Below, one piece after another: positions 1 through 13,500 of a stretch of 64,000 bases of DNA. The notes beneath the pieces are model-generated. The model had not been told where the DNA came from, made no database searches, and saw only the letters and a program-made list of their open reading frames with translations. This stretch comes from Campylorhamphus procurvoides (Eukaryota; Chordata; Aves; Passeriformes; Dendrocolaptidae): the NCBI GenBank assembly GCA_013396655.1, contig WBMV01001018.1, forward strand, positions 2,622,778-2,686,777, in the 5' to 3' direction. Each line of letters opens with the position of its first letter. Position 1 is the first letter of the stretch. Position numbers and translations under genes: made by a program.

Positions 1-2170
1 GAATGGTTCAAATTAGAAGCAAAAAGGTTCCCACTTCACAAATTCACCTAAGATGTAAATTAACCCTGTCCTGGATAGGTCCTTCTGAACCACAGCTGAG
101 ACCTTGAAAAAGCCTGTTCAGACACAGAGCAGCAGAGAATTAGAACCATTAAGATTCAGCACATACTTGAAGAGACAGGGAAGATTCTATCATGATTTAT
201 GTTCTGGCCAAGATCTCACCATTAGCACTTCTCAGTGTTCTAGTTCTCCATCTAAAAAAAAGTGACTAAAAAGTAGTTTCAAGGTATTTTTGCCAGGAAT
301 AGTAAAATTTACATTCCCAAATGTGGATTTTGGAACACCAGTTCTCTGGAGAAGAAACAGAACTGCTGCTGGAGCAAGAACCATCTTTAACCATCAGCTC
401 AGTGCTTAAAGCACATCTTCAGGATATGGAAGGTTCATCCTGACCTCTCTCCTCTTAGGAGATGATTCTCTCTCTCATTAAAGCATCAGGTGCTACCTTA
501 GTAAGCAATGGACCTTGTACCTTCTCCCACTGGCCATGCTTTCCTCTCAATAAAATGATAAAGAATTAAGAACAAAATAACAGTTGAAAACCCTCTCTTG
601 ACCACCTTGCCAATATACATACTCACACACCAGTGCTGATCAAACAAGAAATACTTCTATTTTGCTTGCACATTTTCCATTTATTCATAGTGAAACAGTC
701 CTGCCTAGAAAGAATGAAGGCTCATTGCCCAGAATGCAACAGCTCAAATTCTCTTCCAGGCAAATTCACCTCTGCCCCTTTTCCATCTGTTCCCAGCTCA
801 GTTGCTAAATTAAGTGATCCACTGGTTTTGCCCCTCAAAACCAGAACACAATCCTCATTTCCAATTTTGTGTGCACTGCTTAATAAGATGTTAAGGTAAG
901 GGCAATTTAGCCACTAGAACAAGAACCATCAAAAGCTCTGAGGGAATATTTTGAACTATTGTCCTCAAGCAGCAGGAAGAACACACCATACCTGTGCTTC
1001 GTGTCTATTGCAGGAACACCAAGAGCCACAGGAATCCAAAAAGACTGAACTACTTCTTTGGAAGACAAAAATGTCACTGGCTCTTTCCTTTAACAGCTGT
1101 GTTTGATGATGATATGTGTGCAACATATACTTTCTTTATATGTATGTTAACTTTTCAACTTCTGCAACATAACTTTTAAATTCAGTTGCTAAGAAGATTT
1201 AGAAAACCACAGTGATGTCATAAAAGAGGTGATGGTCATGTTCCTGTTAGCCTCATTCTAGCTGAATTCCCTTCCCCTTTAGAAGCTGCATCTATTAAGT
1301 TAATTAAATGACTGGAATTGAGTTTTCAGGATCATTAATAAACTCTGTTAAAGTCAAAGTGAAAACTCTAAGAGTTAAGCAGGTTTATGCCCATAACTGA
1401 AAAATATTTAGCCATTTTGCCAAATTATTTGTTATCCTTTCACATGAATATGTGATATTTTTGCTCTGTCAAAAAAGTATTTACATTCTTATAAATAGAT
1501 CTCCACAAAAGCCTTGTTGTAGGAACTCCCCATGCTATAACTTTTGCCAAGCTAGTTATTTATGCTACTTCTGTAGTCTGGATTATCTCAGCATTTTAAT
1601 GCTCCACTACAGGCTAAGACACAGGAAGGGTTCAAGCAGCTTCCAAGCAGTAAGATCAAGGCCCTGAACTCATGGCCTCTTTAAGGTAAAAAAAGACACA
1701 ATATTTCCCAAAACATATTTGGGGAATGAATTTCTATCCTAGAACTGCTAGTAAAAAGCAAAACCCTGCTGATAAGGGACAGGACATGCTGACTGCTCCT
1801 TCTTTGGGACCAATAGCCCAAGCTCGATCCCGTGGCAAACAGGAAAGAGGGCACTGAGTCTTCAGATGCTGCAAGAGAAGGTCTGGTGCCAAAATAAATC
1901 AGTTCTGTGCTGTTAGGGGGAATGAGCATGGTGGTCATGGGCAAGGGATAAGAAAATAAAAGTCAAAACAGCACCAGAACAATCAAGTAGCTAGATATTT
2001 GTTCCTATGGCAACCATGCTAGAAAGCAAATATGCCAGAAAGGACCTCTGAGAAATCACAAAGAGAAATGGGAAAAACTGCAACCAAAACAGAGGTTTGG
2101 CTACGCTAGACTTGAAAAGTTGTCCTATTCCTTACCTGTTAGTAAGGGCATGGCATGGAGACTATAGGAA
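1..2170. other. Intergenic sequence, no gene recognised
   Basis: This is AT-rich unique-looking sequence with frames under 90 codons. I see no repeat, RNA gene or exon in it. Confidence 0.6.
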
Positions 2171-2228
2171 TGTACATTACTTGGTGGACAGATTCTGTAT
2201 GTACATTACCTGGGGGACAGGTTCTTCA
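2171..2228 (+). repeat. Tandem duplication, 29 bp twice
   Basis: Two adjacent 29-bp units start with TGTACATTAC at 2171 and 2200 and agree at 24 of 29 positions (counted by eye). The period is not a multiple of three, and no gene overlaps. Confidence 0.85.
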
Positions 2229-5200
2229 GAAACATCCATGGTACAGCAAGTCATGTTTGAGTTTGGCAATAAAGGCACAGTATGAATGGAGATGGAAAAG
2301 GAAGTCTGAACTATCAATGAAGACAGACTGTTCACAGGACATTTCTGTACCCCATTTGGCAAAATTGGCAAAAACCTCTCCTTGGATTCTGTATGTTAGC
2401 AAAACCAATTCTTGTCTATTGGTATTTTAGTGCCACACTAACCTCCAGTTGAAAACCTGGATCTTATAAAATCTCTATTTACAGTCTAGTACAAGTCACA
2501 TGGAAAATTAAGATCTAATTATTATGTTTTTACTCTCTAGAAGTTTGGCAAGTTCTACAGGCAGCATTTGATGCTTTTCTGAAGTGTCAGCAAGGAGAAA
2601 AAGCACTGGTGATCTCAGACATGCCAACCTACATCACCTCAAGTCACTTCCACGCCCAGCTCGTTAGTGACTCCAGTATTTTTCACCTCAGATCACACAG
2701 GTATTTTAACTTTCTGCAGGTAGTCAGACTGACAGAACTTTTATTGCCTCTCCTTTTGAAGAAAGGGAGAGAGAAGGAGAAACAGCAGCCAAGGGTCTTT
2801 TCCTTTCAAGCAGTCCTTCCAGGTTGGATTTTTAATGTTGGCAGTCATACTGTAAAGCTCATTCCTTTAGAAAATTCCTAAGGGAAGAAGTTATACCAGA
2901 AATACTGGCTGAAACAGTAACCCTTCATCCTTAGGGTCAAAGGAAAAGCTCTTCTTGTAAGCTCAACGAAAAATGATCTGATGGATACGAATGGAAGTGA
3001 AGAAAACTCACCTCCTGTATAAACACCTCCAAAGTAAATAAACCCCTTGAAGGAGAATGACAAAGTTAGGGAGTCAAGGGAAATAGCACCAAGATCAATT
3101 ACCTCAGGAAGCCAGATTCACTCCTGTGACTCCTGTGCAATATGTCAGTAGCAGGACAAAATAAAGGGAAAAAAAAAAGGGATTGAAAATCATGGCAGGT
3201 TTTAATAGATAAAAAAAAGTAGGAAAGTCTGACCCAACAGCTGTGCCTTCTTGCTCAGGAACAAACAAACACAAAACAACCACCAAAACCCCTACAAAAC
3301 AAACTAAAACAACTTTAGAGAAATCTACAACATTGGAAATTAAAACCTAATAACTTCCCTAACCTTTTCAGATTATGATGTTTGTGACAGGGTGTTAGAG
3401 ATGCTCATTTTAGAGCAGCAAAGCACATAAAGATCTCACTTGAAAAATAAAAAATGTGTCCAAAAAGGGGCAGAATAAGCAAGTTCAACACAAGCACTGA
3501 TACTTCTGTGGCCCCTAGACCCAATTTCTGAAGTCAAGATACATTTTTTCAGTGGAAATTATTTGGATTTACAGTACTTAGGCTGAATGGAGTATTTGAA
3601 CCTGCTAACATCAATTTGAAGGGAAATAGCAGATTTAAGAACCAGCAGCAGCACAGGCATTTGCTGATGCTGAGGAATGTAAACACCAGAATTTTTTCTG
3701 TTTCTGTGATGATGCACAACATTGACCGTTATAAACACAAATTTTTAAGGATATTATTTAATAACAGTATGTATTTATGTGAATCCCATTTTATCATTAC
3801 ACTCTGCAGTATTAATTTGTGTGTAGAGCTCTACAGAGAAAAAAAGTACTCCAAAGGCACCACGGGCAGGGCACAGGATCAAGAGCTCTGCCTTTAACCC
3901 TGTCACAAGCTCATGCTGATTTACTCTCCATTTCCATATATTTGATCACAGGCACACCCAAGCCTCTGGACATACCCTGAGGTATTTCCTGCCCTAAGGA
4001 CATCCTTTGGGTATTCACTAAATTCTTCTTCATGGAAATGTCAAGAACCACACCCTCTGCTTGGAGGTTTTTGCTGGGGATGGCACTGGTCTCATGGCAC
4101 TTGCACTGCTGCAAACACTGTAGGTCTGTTCCGAAATGCACCTCCATGCCCCCCTCACCCAACACTTTTTACTTCTCTTCTAACTCTTTTTTATGCCCTT
4201 CTTAGGAAATCTCCAAATTCCTTTTTTGTATGTTATTAATATCTGGAAATCTTCTCCTTTTGTTGTAAAGCCATCTTGGCAATGCACAAGACAGAATGTA
4301 GCTCAATACCAGTCAGGCTCATGGCACAACAGGATTTAAACAAATACAGCTCCTTCCAGTTTCATTTGAAAATATGACAAAGCCTGTTTATCAAATACAA
4401 CAAACCCATCTATCACCTTCTAATTGGAAGCCTTTTTTGCCAGCATGCCTGGTGCCTCACTAATCTGTACACAACTTAATAGGGAAGTTAATAAATTATA
4501 CAAGAGAACTAATTATACCTATTTGTCAAAAGATGAGATAGCTAAACTGAGGATTTAAATAATAAGAAATGAGCATTTTATCCTAATTAGTTTGACCTAA
4601 ACTTTGGGGGACAGCAGAAACATAGAATAAATTTTTCTGACTAATCTCTGAGTGATAAGAGCTATTATCCCACAGACAATACGAGGCTGAAAGGGCCACT
4701 GTTTCATCAAACACTGGAACATGCATTTCTTTCAAATCCCAGTGTCCCATCCTGACCCCAATCTCCCAGCTGTCCAATCTGCTTATGCTAAAAGTCCATG
4801 AAAGGGAAAAGTTCACAGTTAGGCCACTTCACCCACCTCCCCACCTGGTTACTCTGAGGATGTTTGTACCCATACTGTTACTAAAACTCTACCTTTTTAT
4901 CTTCCATAGAGCCTAAAAAGCCTCTAACAAAAGAGAAGCCTATTACATGATTAAAACAAACAAAAACAAATACCAAAGGAAGTCATTCTAGGGGACAAAA
5001 TTATTTTCTCTAAGCATATTTAAGACAGGTCTAGGAAAGAAAAACTCTCTGAAACACAGTCACCGCTGGAACAGAAGAGAGGCTGACCAGAAATACAAGA
5101 CAAAGCAATGAATGCATGACAATCCACTCACATTTCATTTGATTTTACCTGTTGACTGCTGTGCCCAGAGCAATAGAGAATTCTCTCCCTTCAAGTTGCA

Positions 5201-7533
5201 TCACCATACAACTCTCACTCCTCCTGTGCTTGAGAAGCAAAGTACCTCAAAAGAAACCAACAATTTCTACAGAAAACACCCTTCCCTGTAGATATGTTTT
5301 CCAAATACATTTCATATCTAACTTAGTTCTTCAGTTAACTAGCCTTTTAGCAGAAGGAAGAAAAAAAATTAGTTATTACTTCTGCAAGTTACAGGTACTG
5401 TTGAAAAACATGTGGGGACTGCAGAAGGGCAGGCCAAGAGTCTGAGGAGCTGAGCCAAAACCACAAGAAGCTGACAATCAGGACATTTAACTGAAAGCTG
5501 AGTTTCAGATACACTTCAGGACAGTCTGAGCCAGCAGTGACACTGAAAGGGTAATTCTGACCCTTTTCCATACGTCTTGTTTCCATCCCTGTCTCTCTCA
5601 ATCACCTGTCCTGGCACAAGTGTGGTCCCAATGCAGTGAGACACAAGGGATGTAACTGGCTGAAACAGAAGTGAAGGTGATGGAGAGCTGAAGAGCAAAG
5701 GGAAGGTTAGCTTTAACCACATAGATCTTCCCCAATCCACATTACCTCACAAATCTTTTCCCTCGATGAGAGAAGACTGTCAAGACAGAGACTGAACTGC
5801 AAGGCAGGGAACACTAATTTAAACCTGACTGTGAATGTGTCATTGCAGTCTTACTAAGGATATAACAGGATAACTTTAAGTCTCGCCATTCTGTTTTCTT
5901 ACAAAAATGTGCATTTGTATCCCCATTTCCCTTTTTTTTTTATTGCAACCAAGTGGAGAAAAACATGTCTGTATGTAGAGGCTGAAGTAAAGCCCAAGTT
6001 TTCCTACTAACAATAAGTATAAGCACTTTTGAAAATTAAGTACACAAGCCTTGCTTTTTGATTGAATCCAGTGATGGTTGTTCAGTTTCTAAGGGGAAAG
6101 AATTTTTGTAACCAGAAATAGGAAGAAATTGTTATTCTCTCCCTTCACTCATTACAGTTCTCATAAGCTGTTTTTTCAACTTAACCTTTGCTGGCTTACA
6201 ATATTAACCAGACACATGTACATTTAGTTTTTTGGAGCTGGTTTTGAGGGAGAAGAAAGAGCAGGAGAAAACAGATAATATTTACTGCACAATTTTATGA
6301 TTCAATCTGGATGAATCAAAACCAGTCATCTCTCAAGCCGGGAAGTATATGAGGATATTTAAACACAACAGAAAACTTCTTCATTCAGTTCTACAAAGGA
6401 AATTCTCCTTCCAACATAGATCAACCACTGATAGTCTCAGCCGTTAACTATTAGTTGTGATTCTCTATAAATCCTAAATCCCAAATCCCTTGACACAGGA
6501 GCATCATTTAGCCAAATATTCCTATGGGTATTTATGCAGTTAATTCATTCTGCTGAATTGGACTCTCACTGAAGTGGTCTTGTCCCAAAGATCATTTTGG
6601 GTTCTGTACCTGTTTCCCAATATCTTGTTTTCGTTCTCACTCTGACAGGGCTGAGAGACTCAAAAAACACTCTGTATTCTACTGTCCAAGTCATTATAAA
6701 AATACTGATTAATATGAGACAGAATATCCGTGAGCCCTCCTTGATATATTACTGTTCTCTGACATAGAATATGTATAATTGTCCAATATCTACCAGGCAG
6801 GAGACTCTTCCTTATGAGACCACTTTTCCTCATCTTACTCAAGTGAAAACTACATACATGAACACAGTGCAAGAAACTTTAGTCAAGGTATCTCATATTT
6901 AATGCTTCTCTCCTCCCCACCTGACCTGTAACGTTGCTGTACAAACAAATTAAATGGGTTTGTCATGATTTGCCCTTGAGAAATCTGTTTACTTGGTAAC
7001 TGATCTCACTAACAGGCAGGGGCTTATAAGATGTCTGTCCAATTATTTCTTGCTATTTCTAAGCCAAACAGACTGGTCTTTAATTACCCAGCTCATCCTT
7101 TCCCTCCTGAAGTACTATATTTGCTTTTCCCCAGATACCACTTTCTTCCCTACACAGCCAATTCTTTCAATGCCCCAGGATTAATCACATCAGGTCCAGC
7201 TTCCTGGAAAATGTTTAAGAACTACATTAAAGTTAGAAATCCTCTGCACCTATTTCTTCATTGACATAAGGCCCTCAGTACAGAGAAGTCCCCTTAAGTA
7301 ACTCAAAAAGTCTTTTGAAGACACATAAATCCTAAAAGAAAGCAGCAGTTATTTGGCTTAAGAAAATTTTCTTCCTATTCAGCAGGCATTAAGATCAAGA
7401 GAAACAGTGATTTATACCAATAAAAATGATTTAGAATTTTGAAACAATTAAGAGCATAACTGTGCACTTGGGTCAAGATATTTCAGAAGTGCATTTCTAG
7501 CTCTCCCTCCCACCACTCATTTGAGCTTTATTA
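2229..7533. other. Intergenic sequence, no gene recognised
   Basis: This is AT-rich sequence with only short chance frames (up to 97 codons). An A/C-rich low-complexity patch lies at about 3260-3311. No coding, RNA or mobile feature is recognised. Confidence 0.6.
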
Positions 7534-7544
7534 TTTTTTTTTTT
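7534..7544 (+). repeat. T11 homopolymer
   Basis: Eleven consecutive T. Similar shorter runs occur at 5932-5941 (T10) and, as A10, at 3169-3178. Confidence 0.9.
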
Positions 7545-10500
7545 GAAAATTAATCATAATAGTAAAACTTTTCCTTTACTGCCTGGAAAATGCTGTTTCT
7601 AGGAGCCAGAATAGTTCAGATGCAGTTAAGAGTAATTTGTGCTTAGTCCTAGAACTGCACCTGTAACTCATGAAAAAGTTTGCCTTCTGTGCTTTTACCC
7701 AAGCAAATAGCTGCGATGTGGTGGGGAAAAATCAATTCCTGAGATGCATATCTAAGGGAGGCTTGCACAAGAAGGCATTGATTTTGACTGTGCAGTCCAC
7801 TGCAGTATAGATAGCAGGGCAAGAATTTAAAGCAGGTTCTGGACCCATTCTGAGGGCAGCAATTGCAACTCTTGTCTGTAATTTTCAGTGACCAATAGCA
7901 CTGGCACATCCTTCTATGGTTGTGCACAACTCTGAACCTTACAAGGAGAGCTCACTTCATACATGTGGCCTTGTTCCACATCTAAGACAGGGTATATGAC
8001 CCTAACTCCCTGTTTTCCTCTGTCAGAGCACCTCTGTTCTAGAAGGAACAAGCCTCCCTAGAACAACAAAGCAAATGTCTGACACACTGACACCTTCTGT
8101 AACTCCTGCAGTTACCCCTTGCTGGATTACATGTGGTCACTATGATAAAGAAATAATTCCTGGCAAGTCCCTGCTACCAAACATCCAGAGATGGAGATGT
8201 TTCCTTGGGGGAGCTACACTGGATTTAACCTCTCCATTTGTTCTTCCGCTGTTACTTTATTGTTCACAGCAGTCCCACAGATGCCAGAGCAAATGACTCA
8301 GCCCTTACACAATGATTGTTGATTGATTACCAAATCATTATCCTGAGCCTTTTTTCGTCTAAAGTTTCTGTGGGGCTTTAATATCAATGTTCAGCTTAGG
8401 TCAGCTTAGAGATGCTTAAACAACGACATGCAGTTGATCCTAATGGAAACAAACCTCAAGTATTGCCTTAAGAACATCCTGATATCAGAGAGTAAACTCT
8501 AACCCACTGAATACAAATACAGCTATTACAATTAACTGTGCTAAGCTGCTCGAGCCAGCAAAAGGGGTAAGTGCCAGGGACCTGAGACAATATCACTCTG
8601 CCCAGCAGAATGCTGTGTAAGCAATAAGCATGGAAATCAGACAAGAACAATGGGATTTTTGTTTTATTTACCTGCTATGTAACAACTTCTTTAAGAACAC
8701 TTACACTTAGGGATTGTGGCTTTTAACAGATGAAACAGACACATCACACCCACAAAAAAAGTATCAATTCCATTTTCAAGGGGGCAATCCCTTCTCAGAA
8801 TATCTCTTCTGTCCAACATGAAATACTCCACTTGATGTTCAAGCAGATCCCTCCAACTCAGAATATTTAATTTCTGCTGTTTTGAAAGAAACTCAAAGGA
8901 AACCAACACAACCCTTAAACTAATAACTAAAAGGAAAGACAAGCTCGTTTTTGCTATTTTTATTTTCCCAAAGGTTGGGCATTCACCACTTACCCCAGGA
9001 TCCAACCCCCACACCCTCATCTCTACAGCTTTTATTGGAGACACACTTTGCACTTGGAATTCTTAACATTTGCTGAGGTTATTACAGATTGCATAAATAA
9101 TGTAACAGTGTATTTCTATTCCAAAATGCAGAACTAGTTGCTCCAGCCCTCTGGTCCCATTCTCCCCCCTTGCCTCTCCCAGTCCAGCAGATGGGTGAAT
9201 TTTGGTTACAAGAAGAGTTCTCTGGAGAACCAGCAATGCCCCACCTGCAAATTTTGCAAAATGCCCACCATTATGACTTTCTCCAGAGAAAGGGAATATC
9301 ACAAGCTTGACAGGGAACAGGAATTTATATCAGTCTTCCACTCCTGAACTATCATTTGCCACTACAAGTTCAAAAATATTCCAGCTGAAGGCAGCCTAGG
9401 CTGTGGATCACTGGCTGAGTAGCAAACCCACCCAGGGCTGTTTCTACCCACTTTGTCCTACAAAACATCTGCAGTGCTGCTTATGTTGCATGGGATAAAT
9501 CCTTGCCTAAGTATCTGCATTCTATTTAAGAACATATCTTGACGAGGAAGTAAACAACAAACAAAAATTGCTGCTGACTGTAACAGATCTCAACCCAAAG
9601 ACTACAGATGTTTTAAGATCCAAAACACTGTTTTATGTTACTCAACAGTGACAGACTAAGGGTGGTGAGGCTTACAATAAAGAGAGCAGAGCAAATCAAT
9701 AAACAGAGTAATAAATAGCTTACCTACTGCATGTCTTTCATATCAAAGACATAAAAGAAGGAAAAAAATACAGAGAATTTTGTCCTCAGAGTGAACTGTA
9801 ACACAGTTCTTGACTGGAACTTGCCTCTCACTGATGCATGCTCCTCCTATTCCTACAGGCAGGACTAAACAACAGGTAAAAAACTATTGAGCTGTTGTAT
9901 TAAAGTTTTGCTTTAATACTCTGCTTTGTCTACTAATTTGCTAGTGATTATTTACTTCCTATAAGCTTAATTACAACCACTTAAAGAAACACAGTGCAAG
10001 TCTGTAGACAAAGCCTGGTCAATTTGAGGTAATCGGTAATAGAGTTAAATGAGATCTCTACTCAGCTCTGTTCATATGTAGCCTGCTCAGCAAGTTCAAC
10101 ATTACAGCATGAGGTTCCAGAGCAATCTTGAAAACTGTGGAATTGGTTTCCAAAACAATCTAGAAATTTCTGCTTGTTTAGACTGCCAAAAAATATCCTT
10201 ACAACAATGGACTTAGAGAAAGGCAGCAGATACCTGATCAGTCCACAGGACTGTCCCAGAAACCTCCTCAAATAAAATATAAAAACCTGGGTGAATAGAA
10301 AAATTTAAGGTGAATTCTCACTCCACTTTACCAGAACCAGGAGGTCACAGTATATCCAAAGAAAACAAACCCCAACAAAACTTCTCTTAAATTTACAAGA
10401 GGACAGTGATGGGCATCTGCTAAGAAACATTTTGGGGTTTGCAGTGAAAATTAGACCCTGTGGAAGCACATCTCCATCACCTTTGTGCTGTTTGAGATCC

Positions 10501-13500
10501 AACCCATTGCACTGGAGCCCCCACCCAGCTGAAACCTGGAAGCCAAATAGAGCAGCAAGCACCACAGAGAACCTGAAGGAAGGAGACAAACCTGAAGGGG
10601 TAAGGAAAACTTCCCTCAAGCACTTGCACAATAATCCCCATTAGATTGTCCCTGGCTTTCTGTCTCTCCTCACACAGTTCTTGGGCTGCACAGTTGATGA
10701 CACTCTACCTATTCAAGGTGCAATTCAGTGAATGGCAGTTCATGTTCCAGTCTCCTCCTTCCCTGGCTGTTCCTGTTTCTCCTCACCCTACAGCTTTTCA
10801 GGAGCTCTGGCCTATGAAACTAATAACTCACACTATTTATTACTGCTTACTGCTTTGTTCCATTTTCTTTATTAGACATCAAAATACCGCTCTCCCAACG
10901 GCTCTGAGTCCACATGTACCGATTTAACTTTCCCTTTGGACAAGTTTAATATGCTTTAAAGTCATGTTACAAAACAGATCTTTCAATGTAGCCCTACATA
11001 ATTACTTCCCGGTGCAAAAACACAGTTTCAGTCCTCCTCAAGTCCACACATATCCTTAAGCACTTGGGCTAAACAAAATGAATCTCAGTTTAGAACTGCA
11101 ATCGCAGTTCCTTGTTAATGCACAGTGTAAACTCCTAAGCACTCAGCCAGTCCAGGAAAATGTGTATTGGTCCAGCAATTCTTTTTCAACACTCAGACAG
11201 CTACAGGCAACGTTGCTTGACAAAGCACCTGGTACAAATGCAATGTTGGCTGATTAGTTTCCATTTATCAAATCAATTTTCTTCCCCTAGAACATACTCA
11301 GTTAAATTCCAAGGAATTATTCCATGTTTGGTACTGTAATAACATCCCTTCCTGACCTTTGTGGTGAGATAGTTGTAAGTCAATGTGGCAGCATCACATT
11401 TCAACGTTCAAACTAACACTTCCCATTAATCAGTAAGTCATTTTTCATGGTGGGCAAACATTAATGCCTTTATTACAATGAAACCAAATACTTGTCCATT
11501 TGTTTAAGAGCCTGCCCATAAGTGCTGCAACACCAGAGAGACACTCAAAGAGCACATGAGAGCAGGAAGATCGTGCATGGCACGTCCTGGAGCTTTATGC
11601 CTTCCCCCTTCAGACAACAATAACCAAAAAAAGCCACCCCAACATTATCAGCTCAATTTCACCTCAGACCACACCATCCAATGAGGTTCATTTCAAGTGC
11701 TTGTTGATCTTAGGTTGCTTGCCAAAACAAAGTTCCCAGAAATATCAACAGCTGGCACTCTTTGTGATTATACAACTTCTAATAAGCCAAACAACTGTGT
11801 ATTTAGGTGTTAATCTACTTTTTCACAGATCATCACTCAGTTTTCTTTTGCATCTCAGCACATTTCCTCAAATTCACCTTTGCTGACAAGTTATTATAAC
11901 TATTTAGTAGTGGAAGGTTTTTCAAACAGTATGTTTGTCTTCTTGTTGACACCTGCAAGAACATTTTAAGGTTATTTTTCAATTGTTAAGATCTACTGTT
12001 TCATGTGTCTCATCACCACAGCCTTAAAACGTCAGACAGACTTCATGAGTTCCTTTGGAACTCTGTCTTTCATCATCAAAAGCACATGCTGCTTTCTATA
12101 TCTACACATCAAATTTTTCATTCTTCCCCCTGAAAGTTTGCAATTGTCAGCACTGCCATTTCACAGGTTGCTTGAAAAATACTATCACAGTCTAATTTAC
12201 AACAAGTGTTTCCCAGAGCACTGTGCACACATACAAGTGGATAAATGCAACAGAGTTACACTGATAAATTAAGGTAATTCAGAACCTGAGCCGTCTGCTC
12301 ATCTTGCTTGAAAACTCATCTTCACATACACCTTCCTAGGCACAACCTGCCTCATGATTGCACTTTGTGCTTAAAGTCACAGGGAAAAGCAAAGAGAAGG
12401 GACAGATTTGCTGGTACAGCTGTACATCTAACTGGAATTTAGTGTAAAGAATTCCACATGAGTTTAAAGCAAACCAGCTCATGCAGGAAAGCAGTCAAGC
12501 TGTAGCAAAATGGTAATGAAAGGTAAACTAGCTCATAAATACTTCTGCACTGATGTACTAAAAAAGTTACTTCTGGTACTCAACTAATCTCGAGTTAGTT
12601 TAGATGCAGGACACAATATACACATTTTGCTTGTAAGTCTGTCATGGATTATTTCTGAAACATATAGAAAAAAAAATTGTTGAAAGGAAACAGTATATAT
12701 AGCACATTTTTTCCATTACAGTATCATCTCTCATTCCACAGGACTGGTAGATTAATTCTCATGCAAAAAAAGGCCCCTAAAAAGAAAGACTTGTCAACAT
12801 GACTCTGCAACTACACCATATGAAACACTAAAACCAGACTGGGGATTTCACAACACAGATTTCTGCCTCCTTACTATCATGGCAGCATCCACCCTTAAAA
12901 GTCTTTATCCCCTTTTAAAGATCCAGTGAGGGAAAAGGAAAACATTTAAAGCCTTGAAAATGTAAAGAAATAGATGAAGCTTTCTTTTTAAAAACACCGT
13001 TTATTTCCGTTCCCTTTAATAAAAGGACATAGGGAGGGAAACAACCTTTTAGCCAATACTAACTGTTCTTTAATATATTAAAGTTCAGGCATGTTGAAGT
13101 TTAGTTCAGCTTCTTTGAAAATAACTTGGGCACACACAGAAGGAGAACAAGAACCTCTGAAAAAACAGAGGACATGGTAGTGTTGATGTACTCAAATTCC
13201 CTCTAGGAGAAATTCAGGGGAAGTACAAAATGGTTTCAGCTACTCCAAAATCTGACAAAATTACACCACCTTTAGGTTCAAGACAAAGGCTTTGTCTGAG
13301 AGAACTGCAGGCATGAACCTGTCTTTATTAGGCAGCTTCAGCCTTCTGGATTTTTGCATTTTTAAGAGCAGATTAATAAAAACCCAAGAGGTGGAAGGAG
13401 TTGTGTGAGAGATGCACACCAACATCTGACAGAGCAACAGTCAAGCTGTGACTGAGACCAGACAGATCAGGCATGCTAAGGCCTGATATCAGGACTGTGG

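Noticed and set aside
2540..2702. Possible spliced exon (CTCTAG acceptor-like start and an AGGTATTT donor-like end with an open frame between)
   Set aside because: No protein family is recognised and no partner exon is found nearby; acceptor- and donor-like words of this quality are common in AT-rich DNA.
4615..4650. CATAGAATAA considered as a CR1 tail (tandem ATTCTATG units inverted)
   Set aside because: Only one partial unit is present and the flank does not resemble CR1.
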